48,564 nucleotides of DNA from Chitinophagaceae bacterium (GTDB taxonomy: Bacteria > Bacteroidota > Bacteroidia > Chitinophagales > Chitinophagaceae): the NCBI GenBank assembly GCA_947456025.1, contig CANGQQ010000002.1:1-48564 (forward strand), in the 5' to 3' direction. Every line of letters begins with the position of its first letter. Position 1 is the stretch's first letter. Of this stretch, positions 29,948 through 40,220 are shown piece after piece. Position numbers and translations under genes: made by a program. Under the pieces are notes generated by a model. That model had not been told where the DNA came from, searched no databases, and was given only the letters and a program-made list of their open reading frames with translations.

Positions 29948-30936
29948 GCAGTGCCGCCAAGAAAAGAACGCGACCGGGAAACTTTACCATATGGTTCTGG
30001 ATCCTGCTCATCTACATTGTAGCCGCACTGGTTTGGTGGTTCATCTCACTTGAAATACAGAATGCAGAAATGGCGACCCTTAAACTCCGCCAACTCGACA
30101 AGCAGGATCCGCACTATATCATCAAGGCCAACGCAGTTTTGAATGAGAAAAGAAGAGGTACCGCCAAGTACATGGGTGAAGGCATCACTTTTCTGGCACT
30201 CATATTGGCAGGAGCATTCATTGTTTACCGTTCCATCCGAAAACAAATGGCGCTTTCATCCTTACAGCGCAATTTCATGATGGCGATCACACATGAATTA
30301 AAAACGCCCATTGCAACAACCCGATTAACACTGGAAACCCTTCAAAAAAGAAAACTGGATGAAATCCAGCAGCAAAAATTACTCACCAATGCACTTTCTG
30401 AAACCAACCGACTCAATATTCTGACCAATAACATTTTACTGGCCGCTCAGATGGAAGAAAAAAAGTTTCGTAGGGAGAACGAACCGCTTTTACTTACAAA
30501 CCTGGCCAATTCCATTGTAAATGATTACAGAAACAGATATCCAAAACGTACCATCGAGTGCCACATTGAAGAAGGGATTTATCTGAATGGCGATGAACTC
30601 TTAATCCAGATTGCCTTGAGTAATCTTATTGACAATGCAATCAAATATTCGCCCACTCAAGCAACGGTTGTGATTGATTTGATTCAAAGCAATCAATACA
30701 TCGAATTAAAAGTAACAGATTCGGGGCCCGGGATCAAGGATGCAGAGAAAAAACTCATTTTTCAAAAATTTTACCGGTCGGGCGACGAAACAACCCGTAA
30801 AACGAAAGGAACCGGCCTGGGGCTTTACCTCACAAGAAAAATCATTGAGCATCATAATGGTGACATTTTTGTGATCGACCATAAACCACATGGAAGTATT
30901 TTTGTAATCCGGCTTACAGAAGGAACAAAAAACTAA
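29944..30936 (+). CDS. Sensor histidine kinase
   Basis: Two TM helices; MMAITHELKTPIATTRLTLE (HisKA), NLIDNAIKYSP, DSGPGI, GTGLGLYLT. Confidence 0.94.
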   Translation: MSSAAKKRTRPGNFTIWFWILLIYIVAALVWWFISLEIQNAEMATLKLRQLDKQDPHYIIKANAVLNEKRRGTAKYMGEGITFLALILAGAFIVYRSIRKQMALSSLQRNFMMAITHELKTPIATTRLTLETLQKRKLDEIQQQKLLTNALSETNRLNILTNNILLAAQMEEKKFRRENEPLLLTNLANSIVNDYRNRYPKRTIECHIEEGIYLNGDELLIQIALSNLIDNAIKYSPTQATVVIDLIQSNQYIELKVTDSGPGIKDAEKKLIFQKFYRSGDETTRKTKGTGLGLYLTRKIIEHHNGDIFVIDHKPHGSIFVIRLTEGTKN

Positions 30937-30970
30937 TCACTTCTGCGGGCAATCCTAAAACAAAGCAAGT

Positions 30971-31678
30971 ATGTCCGAATCCAAAGCATCGATTCTTTTA
31001 GTGGAAGACGAAGAGCATTTACTGGAAGCCTTAAAACTGAATCTGGAACTGGAAGGGTATGCCGTTACAACGGCTATGGATGGAGCTACTGCCATAAAAG
31101 CAATTGAACAAGAATATTTTGACCTGATCATCATGGATGTCATGCTCCCCGAGATGGATGGCATTAGTGTTATAGAAAGTATTCGTCTTCGAAAAAACGA
31201 AGTGCCGGTTTTAATATTAAGCGCAAAAAACGCTTCTGCCGATCGCGTTCTGGGACTGAAAAAAGGAGCAGACGACTACCTCACGAAACCATTTGACCTG
31301 GAAGAACTGCTGCTGCGTATCGAAAAACTCATCGATAAAAATAAAAAAATACAGGAAAAAGATACCATCGGGGACACCTACGAATTTGGAAACAACCGTA
31401 TTGATTTCAAAGCACAAACTGCCGTAAATTATAAGGGGGAACAGATGGAGTTAAGTAAAAAAGAAAGCATGTTACTGCAATTGCTTATAGAAAATAAGAA
31501 TGAAGTGGTAACGCGTGAAAAAATATTACAGGCAGTATGGGGCTATAATGTATATCCCACTACACGCACGATCGATAATTTCATTTTAAGCTTCAGGAAA
31601 TATTTTGAGAAAGACAGCCGGAATCCACACTATTTTCACTCAGTTCGTGGTGTTGGCTATCGTTTTCTTGAAAATTAA
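30971..31678 (+). CDS. Response regulator transcription factor, OmpR family
   Basis: LIIMDVMLPEMDGI, ILSAK, KGADDYLTKPF; winged helix VWGYNVYPTTRTIDNFILSFRKYFE. Confidence 0.95.
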   Translation: MSESKASILLVEDEEHLLEALKLNLELEGYAVTTAMDGATAIKAIEQEYFDLIIMDVMLPEMDGISVIESIRLRKNEVPVLILSAKNASADRVLGLKKGADDYLTKPFDLEELLLRIEKLIDKNKKIQEKDTIGDTYEFGNNRIDFKAQTAVNYKGEQMELSKKESMLLQLLIENKNEVVTREKILQAVWGYNVYPTTRTIDNFILSFRKYFEKDSRNPHYFHSVRGVGYRFLEN

Positions 31679-31699
31679 ATACCGAATCTGAATCAACGA

Positions 31700-32401
31700 T
31701 TAAAGATCCCCCAATTGAGGCCTCAAAACAATGTCTTCTACGCAAGCCTGCGGTGACAGTTGTGTGGCAGCATATACCATTTGAGCCACATCTGTAGCTT
31801 CCATGATACGACCTGTTGAATTATCGAAATCGCCCCAGGAATCCGTTAATACGGCACCGGGAAAAACAGAAGTTACCCTGATTCCGTCCGGCTTCAACTC
31901 TTCCCGCAAATTGGTACTGAACCCATACAAAGCATATTTGCTGATTCCATAAGCGCCTCCCTGGGGATAGGCCTTCAAAGAAGCAATAGAACAAATATTA
32001 AAAATATGCCCGTTCTTTTGAGATTTCATGACCGGCACAAGTTTCCGGGTCAAATGATAGGCACTGTACAGATTGATCTGCAGCATGGACTCCAAAACAC
32101 CTTCTTGTTCCAGACAGATGGAGCCCGGCAGAAAACTTCCGGCATTGTTGATCAATACATCAACAGAACAACGATTGTCAAGCATCCAATCGGCAAAACT
32201 TTCTACCCCCTCTTTGGTAGACAAGTCTCTTGCCTTTGCCTTGATTTTGACTCCGGGATAACGTACTTGCAATGCATCTACAGTTTGGTTCAAATGCGTT
32301 TCGTTTTTGGAACACAAAAAGAGATGATGCCCGTTCGAGGCAAACAAATCGGCAATTGCTTTGCCAATTCCTCTGGAGGCGCCGGTAATGACTACATTCA
32401 T
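31700..32401 (-). CDS. SDR family NAD(P)-dependent oxidoreductase
   Basis: MNVVITGASRGIGKAIA, NNAGSF, YGISKYAL. Start 32401. Confidence 0.92.
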   Translation of the reverse strand: MNVVITGASRGIGKAIADLFASNGHHLFLCSKNETHLNQTVDALQVRYPGVKIKAKARDLSTKEGVESFADWMLDNRCSVDVLINNAGSFLPGSICLEQEGVLESMLQINLYSAYHLTRKLVPVMKSQKNGHIFNICSIASLKAYPQGGAYGISKYALYGFSTNLREELKPDGIRVTSVFPGAVLTDSWGDFDNSTGRIMEATDVAQMVYAATQLSPQACVEDIVLRPQLGDL

Positions 32402-32555
32402 TGTGTATGGGTTTGTGATGCGAAGTACGAACATTTTTTGATTACACGATACATCCCTAACAACCTGATAAAAACAGTTATGCACAACCATTAGCCGTTC
32501 CTTGAAGTATCGGTATTCATTCACAAGTTGCCTTTTAATTTGCGTAATTTGCGTT

Positions 32556-33251
32556 ATGCCTTATCGTCATTTATTTTTTGACCTTGACCATACATTATGG
32601 GATTTCGATACCAATGCGCTGGAAACGCTTGCCGATCTTTACCGTGACCTGAAATTAGCAGATGCCGGAATCGATGATTTTGATCGCTTTTGCAAACAGT
32701 ACTTGCACCACAATGCTATTTTATGGGACCGGTACCATAATGGCTATTTAACCGGGGAGGAGTTAAAGTGGAAACGGATGTGGCGCACCTTACTGGATTT
32801 CAAAATTGGAAGTGAAGAGCTGGCACGAGCTATGAGTAATTACTTTTTGGAACACCTGCCTTCCAAACAAAATTTATTTCCTTACACTCATGAGATCCTA
32901 AAACACCTCAAGGAAAAAGGTTATGTCATGCACCTCATTACCAATGGATTCGAAAAAACACAATGGAAAAAACTGAATAACAGCCAACTTGGGCAATACT
33001 TTGAAGAGGTCATAACAAGTGAAGGAAGCAACAGCGTCAAACCCAATAAAGAAATTTTTGAATACGCATTAAAAATTACAGGTGCCCACTTGCAGGAAAG
33101 CATTATGATTGGCGATAACCCAAAAGCAGATATTTTAGGCGCAATCAATATCGGTATGGACTCTGTTTTTGTAAACCATCTGAAAATCGAACCGGCATTT
33201 CATGCAACTTTTACGATTTATCACTTACAAGAACTGGAAACAATATTTTAA
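32556..33251 (+). CDS. YjjG family noncanonical pyrimidine nucleotidase (HAD hydrolase)
   Basis: LFFDLDHTLWDF, LITNGFEKTQWKKL, SVKPNKEIFEYAL, MIGDNPKADILGA. Confidence 0.92.
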   Translation: MPYRHLFFDLDHTLWDFDTNALETLADLYRDLKLADAGIDDFDRFCKQYLHHNAILWDRYHNGYLTGEELKWKRMWRTLLDFKIGSEELARAMSNYFLEHLPSKQNLFPYTHEILKHLKEKGYVMHLITNGFEKTQWKKLNNSQLGQYFEEVITSEGSNSVKPNKEIFEYALKITGAHLQESIMIGDNPKADILGAINIGMDSVFVNHLKIEPAFHATFTIYHLQELETIF

Positions 33252-33322
33252 GTAATTCAAAAAAGAAGGTGTTGTTCAATACCTTTGCATTGAATATTCA
33301 CTCAATCCTTTAATTGTTACAT

Positions 33323-33616
33323 ATGCGTAACTTATCATTCATTTTGTTTTTTTTGATGTTGGCCTTCCTTTCCTGCAAGGAAACAAAACACAACTCCGAA
33401 ACAACAATTCAACGGGAAACAACAGCTACAGAGGAAAACAAATACAAGAATGTAAAATTTGATTCCGATAAAGACTTCATCTGCGGCATGCCTGTTTCTG
33501 CAGGAGTAAGTGACACTGCACATTACAAAGGGAAAGTATATGGATTCTGTGCCGCTGAGTGTAAAGCTGAATTCCTGAAAAATCCGGAAAGTTACCTGAC
33601 ACAGAACAAGCCATAA
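33323..33616 (+). CDS. YHS domain lipoprotein
   Basis: Lipobox LAFLSC; ICGMPVSAGVSDTAHYKGKVYGFCAAECKAEFLKNPESYL. Confidence 0.85.
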   Translation: MRNLSFILFFLMLAFLSCKETKHNSETTIQRETTATEENKYKNVKFDSDKDFICGMPVSAGVSDTAHYKGKVYGFCAAECKAEFLKNPESYLTQNKP

Positions 33617-33647
33617 AAAAGGTTGTATCGAATACGACACAACCCTT
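33615..33647 (-). terminator. Intrinsic terminator downstream of psd
   Basis: Minus strand AAGGGTTGTGTCG-TATT-CGATACAACCTTTTTT, about 13-bp stem with G-U pairs. Confidence 0.75.
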
Positions 33648-33667
33648 CATGTATTGTTCTGTTTTGA

Positions 33668-34324
33668 TTAATACTCGGCCAAAACGGTAACGCCGGCTTG
33701 TACTTTTTCGTTTAACTGCACTTTAATTTTGGCATCCGGTGGCAATAACAAATCCACGCGCGAACCAAATTTGATAAATCCTAATTCTGAACCTTGTTCC
33801 ACTTTTTGTCCGGGTTGCAGATAGTTGACAATTCGTTTTGCCAATGCGCCTGCAATTTGTTTTACAAGAATGGTAACACGCTCGTTTTTCAGCACAACGC
33901 TATGCCGTTCATTTTCGGTCGAAGACTTCGGATGCCAGGCAACCAGGTACTTCCCCTTGTGATATTGTGAATACAGAACTTCTCCGGTTATTGGGCTGGT
34001 GTTCACATGAACATTGGCCGGACTCATAAAAACACTTAACTGTATTCTTTTGTCCTTAAAATACTCTACATCGGTTACTTCTTCAATCACAACCACCTTG
34101 CCATCACAGGGACTTGTTATGGCAGTTGCACTTTTCGTTAAAGTACGAGCAGGAATTCTGAAAAATGAAATAATAAACAACAGAAGAAACAGTGTTGCTG
34201 CCAAAACCACCCACGCGATTACAGGAAAATCGGAAGATAAAAACTTAAATGCTAGCAAATTGATCAATATAAACAGAATGGCTGCAATAGAAATACTCTT
34301 AAATCCTTCTCTGTGAATTGTCAT
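33668..34324 (-). CDS. psd: Phosphatidylserine decarboxylase family protein
   Basis: SPCDGKVVVIEEV, MSPANVHVNTSPITGEV, GFIKFGSRVDLLLP (GS processing site). Confidence 0.94.
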   Translation of the reverse strand: MTIHREGFKSISIAAILFILINLLAFKFLSSDFPVIAWVVLAATLFLLLFIISFFRIPARTLTKSATAITSPCDGKVVVIEEVTDVEYFKDKRIQLSVFMSPANVHVNTSPITGEVLYSQYHKGKYLVAWHPKSSTENERHSVVLKNERVTILVKQIAGALAKRIVNYLQPGQKVEQGSELGFIKFGSRVDLLLPPDAKIKVQLNEKVQAGVTVLAEY

Positions 34325-34392
34325 GAATTGTAATTAAAAAACGAAAGTACAAATTATCAGCCGAAACTGTTCTTATCGAACAGATTCGATCA

Positions 34393-35061
34393 CTAGCGCT
34401 TATCTGCTTGTGTAATCGTTCCAAACCGGCTCCAATGTTTTCTTGCAAAATCAAGAAAGGGTGCCGGACTCTTCTCAAATCCTGAATCATTAAGAATCAA
34501 ACCTCCGATTGTATCCTCCTGCACAACCACCTCTTCTTCTCCTGTCAATGTATAATTCTGTTTCCCTTCATAAAGCAAGAGCTTCTTTTCCAATGGCATG
34601 CCGTTTGCCTTACACCCCATCACATAGACAAAAGTAATTTCTGCAAGTGCATCTTGATCCAGATCCGTAATTGATAAATGATTGGGATAAAATATGCACA
34701 AGGGTTCCTGCTTACAATTTACAAGTTCATCAGTCATAATCCATTGTTGTACAAAACCACTATCGGTTTTCAAGAATAAAACTGCTGAAATTTTTGCAGT
34801 TGAAAAGGCGTTCCCTTTTTCAATATAGGGACCGGTTTCATATAAAACCAACCAGTTTTCTCCTGCCGCATCATGCCATTTTTGAGCCTGTTTCAATTGA
34901 AATGCATTAGGCGCCGGCAACAACTCACTAACCGCAACCGTGATATCTTCCACCGTTGAAACCGTAGCTACATCACCTGTTGTAACAACGTTTTTTCGCT
35001 CTGCCCGTTCTTTACAGGAGAAGAAGATCAAAAGCAAACAAACAAGAATAAGACGCTGCAT
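34393..35061 (-). CDS. Lipoprotein, possibly of the M949_RS01915 surface polysaccharide biosynthesis-like family
   Basis: Lipobox IFFSC; LSITDLDQDALAEITFVYVMGCKANGMPLEKKLLLYEGKQNY. Family assignment from memory. Confidence 0.5.
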   Translation of the reverse strand: MQRLILVCLLLIFFSCKERAERKNVVTTGDVATVSTVEDITVAVSELLPAPNAFQLKQAQKWHDAAGENWLVLYETGPYIEKGNAFSTAKISAVLFLKTDSGFVQQWIMTDELVNCKQEPLCIFYPNHLSITDLDQDALAEITFVYVMGCKANGMPLEKKLLLYEGKQNYTLTGEEEVVVQEDTIGGLILNDSGFEKSPAPFLDFARKHWSRFGTITQADKR

Positions 35062-35063
35062 TC

Positions 35064-35972
35064 TTAATCAATAATTTTTAAAAACAACCAAACAAAAGGT
35101 GTCGCCAGTAACAGCGAATCAAACCGATCGAGAAACCCACCGTGCCCCGGCAAAATAGATCCACTATCCTTAATTCCGGCCAACCGTTTCAACTTGCTTT
35201 CCAGCAGGTCACCAAATGTACCACTAACGGATGCTATGAACGCAATGAAAGACCAAATATAAACAGCGGAGGATTGACTCCAAAAGCCGAGCAGGCTCAT
35301 GATGGCAACCGAACATACAATGCCGCCAATTGTACCTTCCCAGGTTTTTTTGGGCGAAACGGGACTCAAGGGCCGCTTACCAATTAAAGAGCCTATGATG
35401 TAGGCCATTGTATCGTTGATCCAAATTGATGCAATGATGATTAAGGGAATGGTATAGGCACTGATTGAAGCCAGAATCGTAGAAACTCCTCCCAAAATCG
35501 TATTCCCATTTTTGGGTATCCACATGGCACCGCTGCGGATGTGTAGCAGAAGCGCCCAACTCAGGGAAATATAAATAAGGCCCAATAAGGAATAACCAAT
35601 ATTCTTGAATTGTAAGGAACGGGAAAACAACACTTCTGTAACAGGTAACAAGAAAAGTCCGGTCAATCCTAAAATCCATCCAATCGAGTAAAGTGAAACC
35701 TCTGTTCCGGGAATAAACCAGTCTTTTGTACAAAACAACATCAAGCCATAACCGGCCAGCATGGTACCGTATCGGTGAAACGGATTGATGGATGCATAAT
35801 CGTTATCGATTAATGCAATGATTTTCTGGTATTCGAACCAACAACCAAAATGGATGACGGTGAACAAGACAAGGAAACTCCATTCGTTGTACAATAAACC
35901 GAGAAACATAATACCAACGAACAGCAATGCCGAGAGAGCCCTTGTGTTAAATGTTTTCCAATTCCAGGCCAT
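35064..35972 (-). CDS. cdsA: Phosphatidate cytidylyltransferase
   Basis: SPKKTWEGTIGG and GDLLESKLKRLAGIKDSGSILPGHGGFLDRFDSLL. Confidence 0.96.
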   Translation of the reverse strand: MAWNWKTFNTRALSALLFVGIMFLGLLYNEWSFLVLFTVIHFGCWFEYQKIIALIDNDYASINPFHRYGTMLAGYGLMLFCTKDWFIPGTEVSLYSIGWILGLTGLFLLPVTEVLFSRSLQFKNIGYSLLGLIYISLSWALLLHIRSGAMWIPKNGNTILGGVSTILASISAYTIPLIIIASIWINDTMAYIIGSLIGKRPLSPVSPKKTWEGTIGGIVCSVAIMSLLGFWSQSSAVYIWSFIAFIASVSGTFGDLLESKLKRLAGIKDSGSILPGHGGFLDRFDSLLLATPFVWLFLKIID

Positions 35973-36919
35973 CAGGAGATAGAATTTGAGTGATCAGAAT
36001 TATCTGCAATACTATCCGGTGCAACTTTTGTGGCTGAGAATCCTTTCAGCAAAGCAATTAATCCTGCTACTACGAAGGCGCTGATCAGTCCTCCCCACCA
36101 GGGTGCACTATCCCCAAACTCCGTATCAATTTTATTGTACTTCACTTGCTGCCAGTAAAAAACGGAAACAGTAAGCGCATTGTTCACAAAATGAGCAAGG
36201 ATGCTGTACCATAAATTTCCGGAAACATAAAAAATAACGCCAATGACAAAGCCAAGCAACATGCGGGCTAGAAATCCATACCATGAAAAATGAATCGCAC
36301 TGAATATAAAGGCTGTGACAAAAATAGCCACCCACGGATTTTTAAACCAGCGAATGAAAATCTGTTGCATACTCCCTCTAAAGAAAACTTCTTCAACAAG
36401 TGCCGGTATAAAAGCAATCACAACAAGTGCAACAAAATAATCGATCGGCGATTTGAAAGAAGCAATCAGCTTAACCTGATCGTAATACTTCGACTCCATA
36501 GTATCAAACATCTTTCTTAAAGCAGAGGAAACAGGGATTGCTTTGTTTAAGTCGGCCAAATAACCAACCAATGGAATTACAGTCAGCATAATCAACGCCA
36601 CAGTAAGCGCCCGGTTGAAATGCAGTCTGCGGTGAAAGCCCAATTCTGAGAACGGTTTTTGACTATAGACTCTTGCCGTAATATAGGCCGGCAGCAAAAA
36701 ACTTACAGTCGCAGAAACGATCGATATCATTTTTATAGCATGGATGTATGCCGGATTCAGCATATCGGTTTCAAACGTAAAAAGAGATCGGCCCGTCATG
36801 AGTGACCAAACTGCTACAGCCGACAGGTTTCCGGCCACAAAACAGGCGACCCATAAGCCCATTAAGGTCAAAAATTGTGCGGAAGGATTCGGCTTGCTGT
36901 CAAATACAAAATCGCTCAT
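35972..36919 (-). CDS. CPBP family intramembrane metalloprotease
   Basis: ALVEEVFFRGSMQQIF, FSAIHFSWYGFLARMLLGFVIGVIF. Start 36919, not the ORF-track 37129. Confidence 0.9.
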   Translation of the reverse strand: MSDFVFDSKPNPSAQFLTLMGLWVACFVAGNLSAVAVWSLMTGRSLFTFETDMLNPAYIHAIKMISIVSATVSFLLPAYITARVYSQKPFSELGFHRRLHFNRALTVALIMLTVIPLVGYLADLNKAIPVSSALRKMFDTMESKYYDQVKLIASFKSPIDYFVALVVIAFIPALVEEVFFRGSMQQIFIRWFKNPWVAIFVTAFIFSAIHFSWYGFLARMLLGFVIGVIFYVSGNLWYSILAHFVNNALTVSVFYWQQVKYNKIDTEFGDSAPWWGGLISAFVVAGLIALLKGFSATKVAPDSIADNSDHSNSIS

Positions 36920-36955
36920 AGTTAGAAAGTGGCTATTTTTGCCTTTTAAAACGAT

Positions 36956-37996
36956 TTGGTAAAGATAGGCAACATATCGCTTCCTGAATTTCCGCTCATC
37001 CTCGCACCTATGGAGGATGTAAGCGACCCGCCCTTTCGTGTCGTATGTAAAGATAACGGTGCCGACCTGATGTTCAGCGAATTCATCAGTAGTGAAGGAT
37101 TGATACGGGATGCGATCAAAAGCAGACAAAAACTGGATTTTGATGAAGAAGAACGTCCTTTTGGAATCCAGATTTTTGGAGGAGATGAAGAAGCTCTGGG
37201 ATTGAGTGCAAAAATTTGCGAAACCGTTAACCCCGATCTGGTAGATATCAACTTCGGTTGCCCTGTAAAAAAAGTCGCACTCAAAGGAGCCGGTGCCGGT
37301 GTACTGAAAGACATTGATTTGATGATCCGTCTTACCGAATCGGTCGTGAAATCAACATCGCTGCCGGTAACCGTTAAAACAAGATTAGGCTGGGACGAAA
37401 GCACCAAAAACATAGAAGAAGTTGCGGAGCGTTTGCAGGATGTGGGCATCCGGGCTTTAAGTATTCACGGAAGAACCCGTATGCAAATGTACAAGGGTGA
37501 GGCCGACTGGACCTTGATTGGAAAAGTGAAAAACAATCCCCGTATTACCATTCCCATTTTTGGAAATGGCGATATTGATTCACCGCAAAAAGCACTGGAA
37601 TATAAAAACCGGTATGGTGTGGATGGCATTATGATCGGTCGCGCAGCCATCGGTTATCCCTGGATCTTCAATGAGATCAAGCATTTCATTAAAACCGGGG
37701 AATTGCTTCCGCCACCAACAGTAGAACAACGTGTGGAGGTGTGCCGGAAACACTTGCATAAATCCTTCCAATGGAAAGGACCCAAAATCGGCATCTTTGA
37801 AATGCGTCGCCATTATGCCAATTATCTGAAAGGATTACCCAACATCAAGGAGTACCGCAGTAAATTGGTCGTTTTACCTACAGTGGAAGAAATCGATGCA
37901 GTTCTTGACGAAATCCTCGTACAGTTCAAAGGCTTTGAGTTTGAACGTTCCAAAATTGAGTTGATCAATTACCACGAAAAGTGTCCGATCAATTAA
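36956..37996 (+). CDS. dusB: tRNA dihydrouridine synthase DusB
   Basis: LILAPMEDVSDPPFR, DINFGCPVKKVALKGAGAG, TVKTRLGWD, GNGDIDSPQKAL, GIMIGRAAIGYPWIF. Confidence 0.95.
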   Translation: MVKIGNISLPEFPLILAPMEDVSDPPFRVVCKDNGADLMFSEFISSEGLIRDAIKSRQKLDFDEEERPFGIQIFGGDEEALGLSAKICETVNPDLVDINFGCPVKKVALKGAGAGVLKDIDLMIRLTESVVKSTSLPVTVKTRLGWDESTKNIEEVAERLQDVGIRALSIHGRTRMQMYKGEADWTLIGKVKNNPRITIPIFGNGDIDSPQKALEYKNRYGVDGIMIGRAAIGYPWIFNEIKHFIKTGELLPPPTVEQRVEVCRKHLHKSFQWKGPKIGIFEMRRHYANYLKGLPNIKEYRSKLVVLPTVEEIDAVLDEILVQFKGFEFERSKIELINYHEKCPIN

Positions 37997-38050
37997 CCAA
38001 CCCATTCTTTATCTGCTGTCATTTCAATCAAGAATTCTGTGACTGTAATG

Positions 38051-38629
38051 CTAAGAAAGAATTGCAGTTCTCATCTTTGAATCCATTGGATCGATTCCTG
38101 GATCCATATAATGTGTCAGTTGTCCGGAAGCGTTGATTACGTATTTGGTAAAATTCCATTTCGGAGCCCGATTGTTCCATCCGTTTTGTTCGGCATCACT
38201 CAACCAGCGAAATACAGGATTTTGCAAAGAGCTTTTCACGACAGAAGATTTTTTCATCAATGGAAACCTGACTCCGTAATTGAACGAACAGAATGCGGCA
38301 ATTTCTGCGTCAGTTCTCTTTTCCTGTTCTTTAAAATCATTGGAAGGGAAAGCTATAACCACCAGGTTTTCTTTGTGTGCATCTGCCAACATTTGGAGTC
38401 GTTCATACTGGGACGTATATCCGCAATCACTTGCCGTGTTTACAATTAAAACGCTTTTGCCTTTCAAACTTGAAAAATCCAGTAAGGACCCATCTGTAAG
38501 CTCTGCCGTAAGGGTATAAAACGATATGGCGGGCACAGTTGTTTGATTGTGATACACACGCGCATTCCTTTGAACCAGCCTCATCAACAACGGATAAAGG
38601 AGTTTTAATATTTTTTGTCTGACTGTCAT
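38051..38629 (-). CDS. Glutathione peroxidase family protein (paralogue 2)
   Basis: NTASDCGYTSQYERLQML, FPSNDFKEQEKRTDAEI, KWNFTKYVI. Confidence 0.92.
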   Translation of the reverse strand: MTVRQKILKLLYPLLMRLVQRNARVYHNQTTVPAISFYTLTAELTDGSLLDFSSLKGKSVLIVNTASDCGYTSQYERLQMLADAHKENLVVIAFPSNDFKEQEKRTDAEIAAFCSFNYGVRFPLMKKSSVVKSSLQNPVFRWLSDAEQNGWNNRAPKWNFTKYVINASGQLTHYMDPGIDPMDSKMRTAILS

Positions 38630-38657
38630 AAACGTTATTCGATCGCTGCTTGATCTG

Positions 38658-40088
38658 TTATTTTCTACCTAACAAGAAACGCCACAGTTTTGTTTTCATC
38701 GGATGGAAGGGTGCATGCCGGAAAAAAGGTTCAAACCAGGTAGCACGCTTTACAATGCCTTTGTAGTGTGTGAACGTATCAAAGGAGTATTTGCCCAAGT
38801 AACGCCCGTGGCCGCTATATCCCACTCCACCGTAGGGAAGCGCACTGTTTGCAAGCTGCAGGATGGTTTCATTCACGGCACCGCCTCCAAAACGAAGCCG
38901 TTCCATGAAATATCTTTCCGTTGTTGTACTGGATGTAAAAAGATAAAAAGCCAGCGGATAGGGATTCCTGTCTATGAAATCGAGTGCCTCTTGCTTGTCT
39001 TTGTAGGTGAACACCGGCAACAAAGGACCAAACAGTTCATCCTTCATGATACCGGCATCGGGATGTATATTCTCCAGAATCGTAGGCGCAATGTATAAAT
39101 CCGAAGCATCATACTGTCCTCCATACACAATTGTTCCCTCTTGTAAATAAGTCAGCAGTTGATTAAATCGCTTTTGATTGATGATGCGTGCATAACTGCT
39201 GCTCTTTTGCGGATTCGTTCCAAATCCTCGTTCGATTTCCTTGATCAGGGTTTCGATGAAAACAGTTTTTATAGATTCATGAACGAGTATGTAGTCGGGC
39301 GCAACACAACTCTGACCTGCATTGATCAGTTTTCCCCATACGATTCGTTTGGCGGCAATTTTAAGATTTGCATCGGGTTCCACAACACAAGGACTTTTAC
39401 CACCCAATTCCAGCGTAACAGGACTTAACTGTTTTGCAGCCATTGCCATAATCTTCTTTCCTACACTTGTGCTTCCTGTGTACATCACATGGTCGAAATG
39501 AAAATGCTCAAGTAAACCGGGTAATACGGTTGCGCCCTCACCCAAGAGAACGTGCAGATATTCTTTAGGAAAAGCCTCATTAAGTATTGAGGCCATGAGT
39601 TCAGAAGTATTCGGACTCAACTCAGAGGGCTTTATGATGAGAGTATTCCCTGCTGCAATGGCGCCTGCAACAACACGTAAGGTCAAAAGAATCGGATAAT
39701 TCCAGGGGGAAATAACCAGCACCGTTCCCAATGGATCCGGAACGATGTAGGAATGTGCCGGAAAAAGAAAAATCGAAGAGGTAACTGTTTTAGGACGCAT
39801 CCATGCTTTTAAATTACGCAACTGTACTTTAATCTCTTCCAGCACCGCACCGGTTTCGGTCATGTAGGCTTCCTGCGGATGCTTTCGCAAATCTTTATAC
39901 AATGCCGCTGCAATCTGCGATTCGTTCTCGCGTATGATGGATTCCAGTTTTTTTAGTTGCGTTCGGCGAAATTCATACGTTCTCGTGATTCCGGTTTTAA
40001 AATACGCCGACTGAGCATCGTACAAAGGACGGAAGGTTTCAGCCGTTATTTGCGATTGGCTTTCCAAATGAGCAACAGACATATTCAA
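38658..40088 (-). CDS. Aldehyde dehydrogenase (class 3-like)
   Basis: ISPWNYPILLTL, TLELGGKSPCVVE, INAGQSCVAPDY, membrane-anchor-like C-term. Confidence 0.95.
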   Translation of the reverse strand: MNMSVAHLESQSQITAETFRPLYDAQSAYFKTGITRTYEFRRTQLKKLESIIRENESQIAAALYKDLRKHPQEAYMTETGAVLEEIKVQLRNLKAWMRPKTVTSSIFLFPAHSYIVPDPLGTVLVISPWNYPILLTLRVVAGAIAAGNTLIIKPSELSPNTSELMASILNEAFPKEYLHVLLGEGATVLPGLLEHFHFDHVMYTGSTSVGKKIMAMAAKQLSPVTLELGGKSPCVVEPDANLKIAAKRIVWGKLINAGQSCVAPDYILVHESIKTVFIETLIKEIERGFGTNPQKSSSYARIINQKRFNQLLTYLQEGTIVYGGQYDASDLYIAPTILENIHPDAGIMKDELFGPLLPVFTYKDKQEALDFIDRNPYPLAFYLFTSSTTTERYFMERLRFGGGAVNETILQLANSALPYGGVGYSGHGRYLGKYSFDTFTHYKGIVKRATWFEPFFRHAPFHPMKTKLWRFLLGRK

Positions 40089-40173
40089 TGTTTAGAACTT
40101 AAAGGTACCTATCATGCTAAACAATACCGAGAAATAATTGGGCGCAAAACAGCAGGAAACGAACTATCCGTCA

Positions 40174-40204
40174 TTGGAACTCGCAACCCCATCCATTAAA
40201 TTTG
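40174..40204 (+). promoter_or_regulatory. Bacteroidota promoter of the MGMT-like gene
   Basis: TTG (40174-40176)-N20-TAAATTTG (40197-40204), 16 nt before ATG 40221. Confidence 0.55.
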
Positions 40205-40220
40205 TAAAAAACGGAATGGT

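Noticed and set aside
36946-37449. 167-aa Ser-rich minus-strand ORF over dusB
   Set aside because: Antisense to conserved DusB; composition is codon shadow.
40181-40204. AACCCCATCCATTAAATTTG resembles the candidate sRNA linker (AACCCATCCATT)
   Set aside because: Requires an indel, lies in an ordinary promoter spacer, and the shared run is too short to distinguish from chance.
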